Positions 16,823-24,646 of a stretch of DNA of 64,000 bases are shown here, piece after piece. The position numbers were made by a program, and so were the translations under genes. Position 1 is the first letter of the stretch; each line of letters starts with the position of its first letter. This stretch comes from Paraburkholderia phenazinium (GTDB taxonomy: Bacteria > Pseudomonadota > Gammaproteobacteria > Burkholderiales > Burkholderiaceae): the NCBI RefSeq assembly GCF_900142845.1, contig NZ_FSRU01000001.1, positions 2,604,001 to 2,668,000 of the forward strand, written 5' to 3'. Under the pieces are notes generated by a model. It was not told the DNA's origin and did no database searches. It saw nothing but the letters and a program-made list of their open reading frames with translations.

Positions 16823-18427
16823 ATGAGCGATGCCGTGTCAGCCGCCCCGCCGGCTGTTGCCTCTGAACCGGCGCGCGGCCGCAAGCGCGCGCCGCGTGGT
16901 TTGTTCGTAGCTGCCGCGCTGAGCGCGTTGCTGGTGTTGCTGCCGCTCGCCTTTACCGTCTGGCGGGCGGCCAGTTTTGGTTTTGCCGAAGCGGCCGAAC
17001 TGGTGTTCCGGCCGCTGGTCGGCGAACTGCTGGTCAATACGCTGATGATCACGGTGTCGGCCACGCTCGCCGCGGCCGTGCTGGGTACGGCCGCCGCGTG
17101 GTTCGTCGAACGCACCCGCCTGCCCGGGCGCCGCTTCTGGGCTGTGGCGATGGCTGCGCCGCTCGCCATGCCGCCGTTCATCACGAGCTATGCGTGGGTG
17201 TCGTTCAGTCTGGACCTGCAGGACTTCAACGGCGCCTTGCTGGTCATTACCTCCGCCTATTTTCCGCTGGTCTATTTGCCGGTCGCGGCCGCGCTGCGCA
17301 GCATGGACCCGGCGCTGGAAGAAAGCGCCCGCTCGCTTGGCTGCGGCCGCTGGAGCACTTTTTCCCGCGTGATCCTGCCGCAACTGCGCCCCGCTTTGCT
17401 GGGCGGCATGCTGCTGGTGGCGCTCGGCGTGATGTCCGAATTCGGCGCGTTCACCCTGCTGCGTTTTCGCACCTTCACGACCGAAATCTACGCCGAATAC
17501 CGCACCAGCTTCGACGGCCCGGGCGCCTCGCTGCTGGCTTGCCTATTGATCGTGATGTGCCTCGCGGTGCTCGCGTTCGAATTCCGCGTGCGCGGCGCGG
17601 CGCGTTATGAACGTGTGGATCGCGGCGCGCGCCGCGCCGTGCTGCGCTATGACCTGGGCGTGTGGCGCTGGCTGGTGGTCGCGGGCTTCGCCGCGCTGAC
17701 CCTCGCCACGCTCGGCGTGCCGCTCGGCATGATCGGCTACTGGCTGACGCAGCCGGGCGCGGCCGCCGTCACGCCGGCCGACGTCTCGCCCGAACTGCTG
17801 TTCAATGCGACGCTTTCCTCGCTCGGTTTCGGACTCGGCGCCGCCGTCCTGACCACGCTGCTGATCGTGCCGCTGGCGTTTCTGCTGGTGCGTTATCCGG
17901 GGCGCCTCGCCACCCTGTTCGAACGCACCGTGTTTCTCGCGCAAGGTATCCCCGGCCTCGTGATTGCGCTCGCCGTCGTCTCGCTCGCGGTGCATTCGCT
18001 GCAGCCGCTTTACCAGAGCACCACGCTGCTGATCATCACGTACGCGATCCTGTTCCTGCCGCTTGCGCTGGTAAGCGTGCGCGCCGCGCTGATGCAGGCG
18101 CAGCCGCGTCTTGAAGAAACCGCGCGTGCGCTTGGGCTGGGCTGGCGGCAGACTTTGGTGCGCGTGCTGTTGCCGCTCGCTGGGCCAGGCCTGGGCGCGG
18201 CGGCGTCGATGGTGTTCATCTCCGTGGTCACCGAACTCAACGCGACGCTCCTGCTCTCGCCCATCGGCACCCAGACGCTCGCCACGCAGGTCTGGTCCGA
18301 CACCTCGACCATGGCGTTTGCCGCCGCCGCGCCCTACGCGGCGCTGCTCACGGGCATTTCGCTGTGCGCCTCCGGCCTGCTGTTCGCGCTGCTCGGCCGC
18401 TCGGCGCTGCTCGGCGAACGCGGCTAA
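16823..18427 (+). CDS. fbpB: Ferric iron ABC transporter permease (double-length)
   Basis: The 534-residue inner-membrane protein contains two fused permease halves, each with an EAA-type loop: LEESARSLGCGRWSTFSRVI near residue 165 and LEETARALGLGWRQTLVRVL near 430. This fused layout with about 12 helices is typical of FbpB/SfuB. ATG 16823 directly abuts the fbpA stop, indicating translational coupling. It forms the channel through which FbpA-delivered Fe3+ enters the cytoplasm. Confidence 0.93.
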   Translation: MSDAVSAAPPAVASEPARGRKRAPRGLFVAAALSALLVLLPLAFTVWRAASFGFAEAAELVFRPLVGELLVNTLMITVSATLAAAVLGTAAAWFVERTRLPGRRFWAVAMAAPLAMPPFITSYAWVSFSLDLQDFNGALLVITSAYFPLVYLPVAAALRSMDPALEESARSLGCGRWSTFSRVILPQLRPALLGGMLLVALGVMSEFGAFTLLRFRTFTTEIYAEYRTSFDGPGASLLACLLIVMCLAVLAFEFRVRGAARYERVDRGARRAVLRYDLGVWRWLVVAGFAALTLATLGVPLGMIGYWLTQPGAAAVTPADVSPELLFNATLSSLGFGLGAAVLTTLLIVPLAFLLVRYPGRLATLFERTVFLAQGIPGLVIALAVVSLAVHSLQPLYQSTTLLIITYAILFLPLALVSVRAALMQAQPRLEETARALGLGWRQTLVRVLLPLAGPGLGAAASMVFISVVTELNATLLLSPIGTQTLATQVWSDTSTMAFAAAAPYAALLTGISLCASGLLFALLGRSALLGERG

Positions 18428-18465
18428 GACTGCGTCGCACTCCCCGCTATCCCCATCGGATTCTC

Positions 18466-19524
18466 ATGAGCGAACTTCGTATCTGCGGCCTGCAAAAATC
18501 GTTCGACGGCAACCCGGTGCTGCACGGCATCGATCTGTCCGTCGAGCGCGGCACGCTGCTCGCCCTGCTCGGTCCGTCCGGCAGCGGCAAAACCACGCTG
18601 CTGCGCGTGCTGTGCGGTTTCGAACGCGCGGACCGCGGCACGGTGGAAATCGACGGCCGGCGCGTCGCCGGCGATGCGCTGCACGTGCCGTCGGAACAAC
18701 GCCGCATTGGTTATGTGCCGCAGGAAGGCGCGCTGTTTCCGCATCTGTCGGTAGCGGACAACATCGTCTTCGGTCTGCCGCGCGCGCAACGGCGGGCGCG
18801 CCATCGCGTCGCCGAACTGCTCGAACTGGTCGGCTTGCCGGCTTCGTTTGCCGAGCGCGCGCCGCAGCAGCTTTCCGGCGGCCAGCAGCAACGGGTAGCG
18901 TTGGCACGCGCGCTGGCGCCCTCGCCCACGTTGGTGATGCTCGACGAGCCGTTCTCCTCGCTCGACGCCGCGCTGCGCCTCGAAACCCGTCAGGCCGTGG
19001 CCAGCGCGCTGGCCGCAGCCGGCGCCACCGCCGTGCTGGTGACGCACGATCAATCGGAAGCGCTTTCGCTCGGTCATGAGGTCGCGGTGTTGTGGCACGG
19101 CAAGCTGATCCAGACCGCGACGCCGGAAATCATCTACCGGCGCCCGGTGACGCGCGAGCTTGCGTCGTTCATCGGCGAGGCGGTGTTGCTGCAAGGCGTC
19201 GCCGCACGCGACCGGGTGACCTGCGAACTCGGCGAACTGACGCTGGCGGCGCCGGCGAAAGACGGCGCCGTCGACGTGATGGTGCGCCCCGAGCAGATCC
19301 GCCTGTGGCGCGCCGACGAAACTACGCCGGACGGCACGGCTTCGTTCGATGCCATTGTTCAGGACGTGATCTTCCAGGGACAGGACGCGGCTGTCGGCCT
19401 GCAGTTGCAGTCGGCGGCGCGCACGGTGGTACGCGCCCGCGTGCCCGGCTACCGGACGCCGCAGCCGGGTGAGCGCGTGCGGCTCGCCATCGACGGCGAC
19501 GTCACGGCCTACGCGCGCGCCTGA
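18466..19524 (+). CDS. fbpC: Ferric iron ABC transporter ATPase
   Basis: The 352-residue ATPase has Walker A GPSGSGKT near residue 35, signature LSGGQQQR, Walker B LVMLDEPFSSLD and the VTHDQSEAL switch. The C-terminal third (from about 240) is a regulatory TOBE-like domain containing DVMVRPEQIRLWR, as in FbpC/PotA-type proteins. ATG 18466 (MSELRICGL) is preferred; the open frame extends upstream into fbpB but without a matching product. Its last 16 bases overlap the end of the convergent LysR gene. Confidence 0.93.
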   Translation: MSELRICGLQKSFDGNPVLHGIDLSVERGTLLALLGPSGSGKTTLLRVLCGFERADRGTVEIDGRRVAGDALHVPSEQRRIGYVPQEGALFPHLSVADNIVFGLPRAQRRARHRVAELLELVGLPASFAERAPQQLSGGQQQRVALARALAPSPTLVMLDEPFSSLDAALRLETRQAVASALAAAGATAVLVTHDQSEALSLGHEVAVLWHGKLIQTATPEIIYRRPVTRELASFIGEAVLLQGVAARDRVTCELGELTLAAPAKDGAVDVMVRPEQIRLWRADETTPDGTASFDAIVQDVIFQGQDAAVGLQLQSAARTVVRARVPGYRTPQPGERVRLAIDGDVTAYARA

Positions 19525-20444
19525 ACGTCGGACGCGCGTTCGTCGCGCGGCGCCGCGGACGCGGCAGCCGCCGAAGCGCGCGGCTGCGCCCGCACCGACA
19601 AATCCTGAATCATCTGGGCTGCCAGGTAATCGCAGGTCGGCCGGTCCGATTTGGCGCTGCGCGCCACCACGATCTCCAGCGACTCGATCTTCGGCAAACC
19701 CTGCGCGGCACCGAGGATGGCGAGACGCGACGGCACGCTGCAACGGGTCAGCGCGATCACCGCCAAACCCGCATCGACGGTCGCCACGAGCCCGAGCAGA
19801 CTGGCGCTGCTATAGGCGGCACGATAGCGGATCCGCGCCGAGTCCAGCGCCGCAAGCGTGTGGGTGCGGGCCACGCAGCCCGGCTCGTATAAGCCCACCG
19901 GCAACGGCGACGCCGCCAGCACCGGCGTATCCTCCGACGCCCCCACCCACACCATCGGCTCGCTGCGCACATATTCGCCGCGCAGCTTGCGGTCGCGGGT
20001 AACGAACGCGAGGTCGATCTTGTTGTCCGCCAGCATCGGCGCGAGCGCCGTGCTTTGTGCGCAGACAATCTCGATCTCGACGTGCGGGTACAGGTTCGAA
20101 AAACGCCGGAGCACCGGCGACAGCAACGACGACACGTAGTCGTCCGGCGCGCCCAGCACGACCCTCCCCGTGACCTCGGGCCGCACGATTGCCGACCACG
20201 CTTCCTCATGCAGATCGATCACGCGCCGCGCGTACTCGAGCAGCGTGCTGCCAGGCCGCGTCAGCGCCAGATTGCGGGTATCGCGGGCAAACAACGTGGT
20301 GCCGAGCATGCCTTCGAGCCGCTTGATCTGCATGCTGACCGCCGCCTGCGAGCGGTGCACCGTCGCCGCGGCTTTCGTGAAACTGCCCGCCTCGACCACG
20401 GCGACGAAGGTGCGCAGCAGATCGACGTCGAATTCAGGGTGCAT
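19509..20444 (-). CDS. LysR-family transcriptional regulator
   Basis: The 311-residue protein has an N-terminal HTH (VDLLRTFVAVVEAGSFTKAAATVHRSQAAVSMQIKRLE, residues 7-45) and a LysR substrate-binding domain with GRVVLGAPDDYVSSLL. The C-terminal 30 residues are Ala/Arg-rich and disordered in appearance. It is divergent from the EamA transporter gene with about 100 bases between the starts, so it likely controls that gene and itself through the ATAAG-N5-CTTAT site just upstream. Its end overlaps fbpC, but no functional link to iron is evident. Confidence 0.88.
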   Translation of the reverse strand: MHPEFDVDLLRTFVAVVEAGSFTKAAATVHRSQAAVSMQIKRLEGMLGTTLFARDTRNLALTRPGSTLLEYARRVIDLHEEAWSAIVRPEVTGRVVLGAPDDYVSSLLSPVLRRFSNLYPHVEIEIVCAQSTALAPMLADNKIDLAFVTRDRKLRGEYVRSEPMVWVGASEDTPVLAASPLPVGLYEPGCVARTHTLAALDSARIRYRAAYSSASLLGLVATVDAGLAVIALTRCSVPSRLAILGAAQGLPKIESLEIVVARSAKSDRPTCDYLAAQMIQDLSVRAQPRASAAAASAAPRDERASDVQARA

Positions 20445-20449
20445 GATTT

Positions 20450-20464
20450 ATAAGCCCAGCTTAT
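20450..20464. promoter_or_regulatory. LysR-type T-N11-A operator candidate
   Basis: ATAAG-N5-CTTAT is an inverted repeat that meets the T-N11-A rule for LysR binding. It lies 6 bases before the LysR start and about 80 bases before the EamA gene, the usual place for an autoregulatory and activating site. Confidence 0.5.
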
Positions 20465-20545
20465 CGAATTTCTCAATTTTATTCGTTTGTTGCGTGACGG
20501 CAAGTCCCCGATACTCGACCTGGTTACCGTCACGGAGCGTTTTGC

Positions 20546-21469
20546 ATGTCATTCACCTCACGTCAACAGGGCGCCATCACCCTTGCCAGCGGCGGTTTGC
20601 TGATGGGGACGATCGGCATCTTCGTCGAGGAAGCGCGGCTCGATGCCATGACGATGGTGTTCTTTCGCTGCCTGTTCGGCTTTCTGGCGCTGGCCGGTTA
20701 TTGCGCGTGGAAGGGCTTCTTCCGGGCGCAGCGCTTCACCCTGCGCATGGTGTTGCTCGCGGTACTGTCGGGCCTGCTGATGGTGACCCAGTGGGTGTGG
20801 TTTTTCGACGCGATTCATCGCACCAGCATCGCGGTCGCGACCGTGGTGTTTCACGTGCAGCCCTTCTGGGTGGTGCTGATGGGCGCGGCGCTGTTCAATG
20901 AACGCCTTGGCGGCGACCGGCTCGGCTGGATCGCGACGGCGTTTGTCGGACTCGTGCTCGCCTCAGGCGTGGCCACGAGCGAAAACCTGCAGGGACACGC
21001 CAGTTATCTGTTTGGCGTAGGCGAGGCGCTGGCAGGCTCGGTGCTCTATGCGAGCGTGACGCTGATCGCCAAGAGTCTCGGCCAGTTGCGCCCGCATCTG
21101 CTGACGCTCGCGCAGTGCCTCGTCGGCGTGGTTTGTCTGGCGTTTATCGCGCCGCTGCATTCGGTGGCGCATATTGGGCCGGCGCAGTGGTTCTGGCTGG
21201 TCGGCATGGGGGTGCTGCATACGGGGCTTTCGTATGTGCTGATCTACGGCGCGCTGCCCAAGCTGACTACGCCGATCATCGCGGTGCTGCTGTTTGTTTA
21301 TCCGCTGACGGCGATCGTTGTGGATGCGCTTGTTTATGGACGGGCGTTGTCCGCGCCGCAACTGGCCGGTATGGCGTTGATCGTGACGGCGAGTCTCGGT
21401 GTCAATCTTGGGTGGCCGCTGGTGTCCATTCTGCGGCGCGGTGCGCGGGTCAGGCATCCGGTGGATTGA
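20546..21469 (+). CDS. EamA/DMT-superfamily metabolite exporter
   Basis: The 307-residue inner-membrane protein has about ten hydrophobic helices arranged as two EamA repeats, the first starting ITLASGGLLMGTIGIFVEEARLD and the second near residue 160 (YLFGVGEALAGSVLYA). The motif AVLLFVYPLTAIVVDALVYG in the last third is typical of the drug/metabolite transporter family (RhaT/YdcZ-like relatives). Likely an exporter of amino acids or another small metabolite under control of the divergent LysR protein. Substrate unknown. Confidence 0.88.
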   Translation: MSFTSRQQGAITLASGGLLMGTIGIFVEEARLDAMTMVFFRCLFGFLALAGYCAWKGFFRAQRFTLRMVLLAVLSGLLMVTQWVWFFDAIHRTSIAVATVVFHVQPFWVVLMGAALFNERLGGDRLGWIATAFVGLVLASGVATSENLQGHASYLFGVGEALAGSVLYASVTLIAKSLGQLRPHLLTLAQCLVGVVCLAFIAPLHSVAHIGPAQWFWLVGMGVLHTGLSYVLIYGALPKLTTPIIAVLLFVYPLTAIVVDALVYGRALSAPQLAGMALIVTASLGVNLGWPLVSILRRGARVRHPVD

Positions 21470-21485
21470 GCATCGCCAGGGCGAT

Positions 21486-21507
21486 GCCGGGCGTGATGGC
21501 GCCCGGC
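21486..21507. terminator. Stem-loop between convergent genes
   Basis: A perfect 8-bp GC stem (GCCGGGCG/CGCCCGGC) with a 6-base loop lies between the EamA gene stop and the YoeB gene stop. No T-run follows on either strand, so it is a weak or bidirectional terminator candidate. Confidence 0.4.
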
Positions 21508-21513
21508 GTCGCT

Positions 21514-21819
21514 TCAGTCGTCGTAGTGAAACCGGCAAGCGGCGACGTAGATCAGTCCGTCCTGCGGGAGATAGACAAGACGATCGGCATGCGTCACTCG
21601 ACGCGACCAGAAACCCGTCAGGTTGCCTACCAGGGGTTCCGGTTTACCGGACCCCTTGAAAGGGTCACGCCGGCATTCTTCCAGCAATTCGTTGACCTTC
21701 CGCAAAACCTTGGCGTCGATCCTTTGCCAATGCAAATAGTCATCCCAAGCTTCATCCGTGAAGACAAAAACGCTATCGGACCTCACGGTCTCCTTGTTGC
21801 GGGCTTTCTGTTTGCTCAT
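21514..21819 (-). CDS. yoeB: YoeB-family toxin (mRNA interferase)
   Basis: A ribosome-dependent endoribonuclease of the RelE superfamily that cleaves mRNA in the A site. VFTDEAWDDYLHWQ opens the fold, and the end HADRLVYLPQDGLIYVAACRFHYDD carries the catalytic-type His and final Tyr seen in YoeB. ATG 21819 gives 101 residues and a 47-base overlap with the antitoxin. A GTG at 21786 behind AAGGAG would give 90 residues, nearer the usual 84, and a 14-base overlap; this may be the true start. It is paired with YefM directly upstream. Confidence 0.9.
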   Translation of the reverse strand: MSKQKARNKETVRSDSVFVFTDEAWDDYLHWQRIDAKVLRKVNELLEECRRDPFKGSGKPEPLVGNLTGFWSRRVTHADRLVYLPQDGLIYVAACRFHYDD

Positions 21820-22069
21820 CTGTCAGCAGTTTGCGCGGCGTACCCTTGCGTGCATTGATCTGGGCAACAGAACGTACAAGCCGTTCGGCATTCTTCGGAG
21901 AACTCAACAGATACAGCGTTTCCTGCATGGCGCTGAAGTCCTCGAGCGAAACCATCACCACATGTTCGCCGCCTTGCCGGGTAATCAGCATAGGCGTGTG
22001 GTCGCGGCATACGTCGTCCATTGCTTGCTTAAAGCTTGCACGGGCCTCGCTGTAAGTAAGGGTGTTCAT
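21773..22069 (-). CDS. yefM: YefM-family antitoxin
   Basis: The 98-residue Phd/YefM antitoxin begins MNTLTYSEARASFKQAMDDVCRDH, with ITRQGGEHVVMVSLEDFSAMQETLYLL (about 29-55), the classic DNA-binding and dimerisation part. The Gln/Glu-rich C-terminus should bind and neutralise YoeB. It is the first gene of the two-gene operon, as usual, and probably autoregulates. An intact pair in a quiet chromosomal site suggests a stress-response or stabilising module rather than plasmid debris. Confidence 0.92.
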   Translation of the reverse strand: MNTLTYSEARASFKQAMDDVCRDHTPMLITRQGGEHVVMVSLEDFSAMQETLYLLSSPKNAERLVRSVAQINARKGTPRKLLTDEQTESPQQGDREVR

Positions 22070-22362
22070 GGCTTATCCGGCCCGGAGGCTTACCTTCGGC
22101 CGCTCCTGATAAAAAAGTTAGCGGTATTTAGCGTAGCGAACCAAGCCGCCCCCGGAAGGGGGCAAGTCCACCGACCCAACATGAGTTGGACGTTCACGGC
22201 TCTGAAATTAATTGTACAGAAACCGGTACAAGATCTCAAGTGTGCGATCAGGATGCCAAACACCGCCTAACCAGAACGAAGCATGCCGCGTATCGCGCCC
22301 AGATACCACCTGGCCAATCGGCCAACCCGCGGCGCACAAGGATGTGCGCCGCGCCCCCCTCT

Positions 22363-23661
22363 TCACTGCGGCAACACCTCCCCCTTCGTCTCCGGCGCAA
22401 ATGGAATGATGAAGAGCCCGACGACGAACGCGAGCGCAGTCAACGCGACCGGGATGCCGAGCGTATGCATATGCAGCACCGCCGCGCCCAGCAGGAAGTT
22501 GACGCCCGCCCCCACAAAGCGCCCGAACGAGGTGCAGAACGCAAACGCCGTCGCCCGCACGCGGGTTTCGAACTGCTCCGGCAGCCAGAGGCTGAACAGC
22601 GCAAAATTGCCGCCGAAGAACCCCAGCACGCACAGCCACGCGATGAACGGCACCAGCCCGTTCGGCATATAAAACGACCAGCCGAAGCTGCCGGCAATCG
22701 CCACCGCCATGCCCGCGAAATAGATCGCCAGGGTCTTCTTACGTCCGATCCGTTCGGCTAGCGGCGGCAGGGCGAGACAGCCCAGAACCGTCGAAATGGA
22801 TAGCAAGCCGGTGGCGATCGACGCCGTGCGAATCGCGTCCGCCTTGCCCATCCCGGCGCGCGTCGCAAGCTGGATCACCGCCGACGGCTCATACACCGCC
22901 CCCGCCCACAGCCCGATAATCGCAATCGTCAGCAAGGCGCACGCAACCCAGGTGCGACGCCGGTACACAGGCCCGAGAATCTCGCGCAACGGCCGGCTGC
23001 GCACGGCGTTCGGCTCCGCCTTCTGCCACTTTTCCGGCTCCTTCACGCGCAGCAGGATCAGAATCGCGACAAACACCGGCACGGCGCCGGTCAGGAACAT
23101 CGCCCGCCAGCCGTAGTGAACCCCGATCGTGTAATTGAGCGCGGCGGCCAGAAAGAAGCCGGCGTAGTAGCCGGTTTGCAGATAGCCCGCCCCCATCTTG
23201 CGACGATCCTCCGGCCAGGCCTCCGCCACATAGGTGCCCGCCAGCGCCCATTCGCCGCCAATCCCCACGCCCGCGATAAAACGGAAGATAGCCAGCTCCC
23301 AGACATTCTGCGAGAGCGCCGAAAGCCCCGTAAAAATTGCAAAAGTGAAGATCGTGCCGGCCAGCACCTTGGTGCGGCCAAAGCGGTCCGCGAGCGGCCC
23401 CCAGATGAACGACAGCCCCCAGCCGACCAGAAACAGCGCAAACAGGATCGACCCGGCGAGCCCGACGTTGGCAGGTGTCGCCGCGTAACCCGAACGCGGC
23501 AGCAGTTCAGTAAGCGCGGGCGTGAGAACCAGTGCGTAGATGAACGAATCCATCCCGTCCAGCGTCCAGCCCGCCCATGCGCCCCAGAAACCGGCTATCT
23601 GCGAGCGGTTAAGTGGCGTGCGATGCCGCGCGACACGCGCGCGGTCCGAGATTGTATTCAT
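22363..23661 (-). CDS. MFS transporter, likely organic-acid symporter
   Basis: The 432-residue protein has 12 predicted helices and MFS signatures: GPLADRFGRTKVL (about 90, loop 2-3) and LAERIGRKKTL (loop 8-9), with SLWLPEQFETRVRATAFAFCTSFGRF near 370 typical of the metabolite:H+ symporter family (sialate, aromatic or dicarboxylate transporters). It is divergent from the FadR-type regulator and the malonate decarboxylase operon, and no MadLM or MdcF transporter gene is present in the window. It is therefore the best candidate for malonate uptake, though this is inferred from position. Confidence 0.88.
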   Translation of the reverse strand: MNTISDRARVARHRTPLNRSQIAGFWGAWAGWTLDGMDSFIYALVLTPALTELLPRSGYAATPANVGLAGSILFALFLVGWGLSFIWGPLADRFGRTKVLAGTIFTFAIFTGLSALSQNVWELAIFRFIAGVGIGGEWALAGTYVAEAWPEDRRKMGAGYLQTGYYAGFFLAAALNYTIGVHYGWRAMFLTGAVPVFVAILILLRVKEPEKWQKAEPNAVRSRPLREILGPVYRRRTWVACALLTIAIIGLWAGAVYEPSAVIQLATRAGMGKADAIRTASIATGLLSISTVLGCLALPPLAERIGRKKTLAIYFAGMAVAIAGSFGWSFYMPNGLVPFIAWLCVLGFFGGNFALFSLWLPEQFETRVRATAFAFCTSFGRFVGAGVNFLLGAAVLHMHTLGIPVALTALAFVVGLFIIPFAPETKGEVLPQ

Positions 23662-23834
23662 CGTGCTCCTCCGGCCCTACGGTTGGATTGCCTATTGCCT
23701 ATTCTTAACAGCGGGTTAGCGTGCGTGCGGCTGGTACAGCAGGCCTTCCTCAGAAGGCCCAAAGCCGCTACTGACCTCGGTGCCCAGGCTCCACTTGCCG
23801 CCTGAGTCCCGGATCTCCCCCTTGCAAACGCGCC

Positions 23835-23857
23835 ATTTCATATATAATATTTGAAAT
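23835..23857. promoter_or_regulatory. AT-rich inverted repeat, GntR operator candidate
   Basis: ATTTCA-N11-TGAAAT ends one base before the ATG of the GntR gene and contains TATATAAT-like sequence that could be the -10 element. A protein bound here would block the regulator's own transcription and might also act on the divergent MFS gene about 175 bases away. AT content stands out sharply from flanking DNA. Confidence 0.55.
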
Positions 23858-23858
23858 T

Positions 23859-24638
23859 ATGAACGACGCAACCGATGGTTTTCCCCTGGACAGCGCGCCG
23901 CGTGTCCCTTTTCTGCCTGTAACGGTCACGCCGCGGGCCAGCACCTCACGTGTGATTGCGGACGCACTGCGCACGGCGATCGTCGAAGGCACGCTGGCGC
24001 CCGGCGCCCCGCTGCGGCAGGACGCTATTGCCCGTCACTTCTCGGTCAGCGCAATTCCCGTGCGCGAGGCGTTGCGGCAACTGGAAAGCGAAGGCTGGGC
24101 GAAGGTCGCCGTGCACAAGGGTGCGACGGTCGCGCCGCTGTCGGCGGAGGAAGCCCGCGAGATCTACGAAATTCGCTCGGCGCTGGAGAGTCTTGCCATT
24201 GGCCTCGCCATTCCCCGGCACACCGCCGCGACGCTGCGCGAGGCGGAAACGCTGTGTCGCGCCGCCGAGGCCGAGCTGGACCCGGCGCTCTACGTCGCGC
24301 GCAACGAGGCGTTTCATATGAGCCTGTATGCGCCTGCCGCCCGGTCTCAGCTCGAAGAGATGATCACCACGCTGCATCGCCGCGGCGAACGCTATTTGCG
24401 CCTCAAATTCGGACTGCCCGTGTACAAGGACGAGTCCGATCGCGAACACACGGCCATTCTCGACGCGGTGCGCCGCGGCGACATCGAAGCCGCCCGCTCG
24501 CTGGTCGCCGCGCATCTGCTCGGCACCGGCGAGCTGCTTTATCGTTTTCTGACCGAACGCGCGCAGGCCGAAGCCGCGCAAGCCAACGGCCGCAAGCCGC
24601 GCGCGAAACGCGCGCGCCCCGCCCCTACCGAGAGCTGA
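23859..24638 (+). CDS. GntR-family regulator, FadR/VanR (FCD) subfamily; probable malonate regulator
   Basis: The 259-residue protein has an N-terminal winged helix (SRVIADALRTAIVEGTLAPGAPLRQDAIARHFSVSAIPVREALRQLESEGW, about 28-80) and an FCD effector domain with YEIRSALESLAIGLAI, ARNEAFHMSLY and a metal-site-like His in DREHTAILDA. It sits 8 bases before mdcA in the same direction. MdcY-type GntR repressors of malonate decarboxylase operons have this architecture; LysR-type MdcR, the other known regulator, is absent. A repressor relieved by malonate is the likely role. Confidence 0.87.
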   Translation: MNDATDGFPLDSAPRVPFLPVTVTPRASTSRVIADALRTAIVEGTLAPGAPLRQDAIARHFSVSAIPVREALRQLESEGWAKVAVHKGATVAPLSAEEAREIYEIRSALESLAIGLAIPRHTAATLREAETLCRAAEAELDPALYVARNEAFHMSLYAPAARSQLEEMITTLHRRGERYLRLKFGLPVYKDESDREHTAILDAVRRGDIEAARSLVAAHLLGTGELLYRFLTERAQAEAAQANGRKPRAKRARPAPTES

Positions 24639-24646
24639 ATCCGCCG

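Noticed and set aside
22144..22168. GCCCCC-GGAA-GGGGGC hairpin after the YefM gene region
   Set aside because: Short, no T-run and not placed at the end of any gene; too weak to call a terminator.
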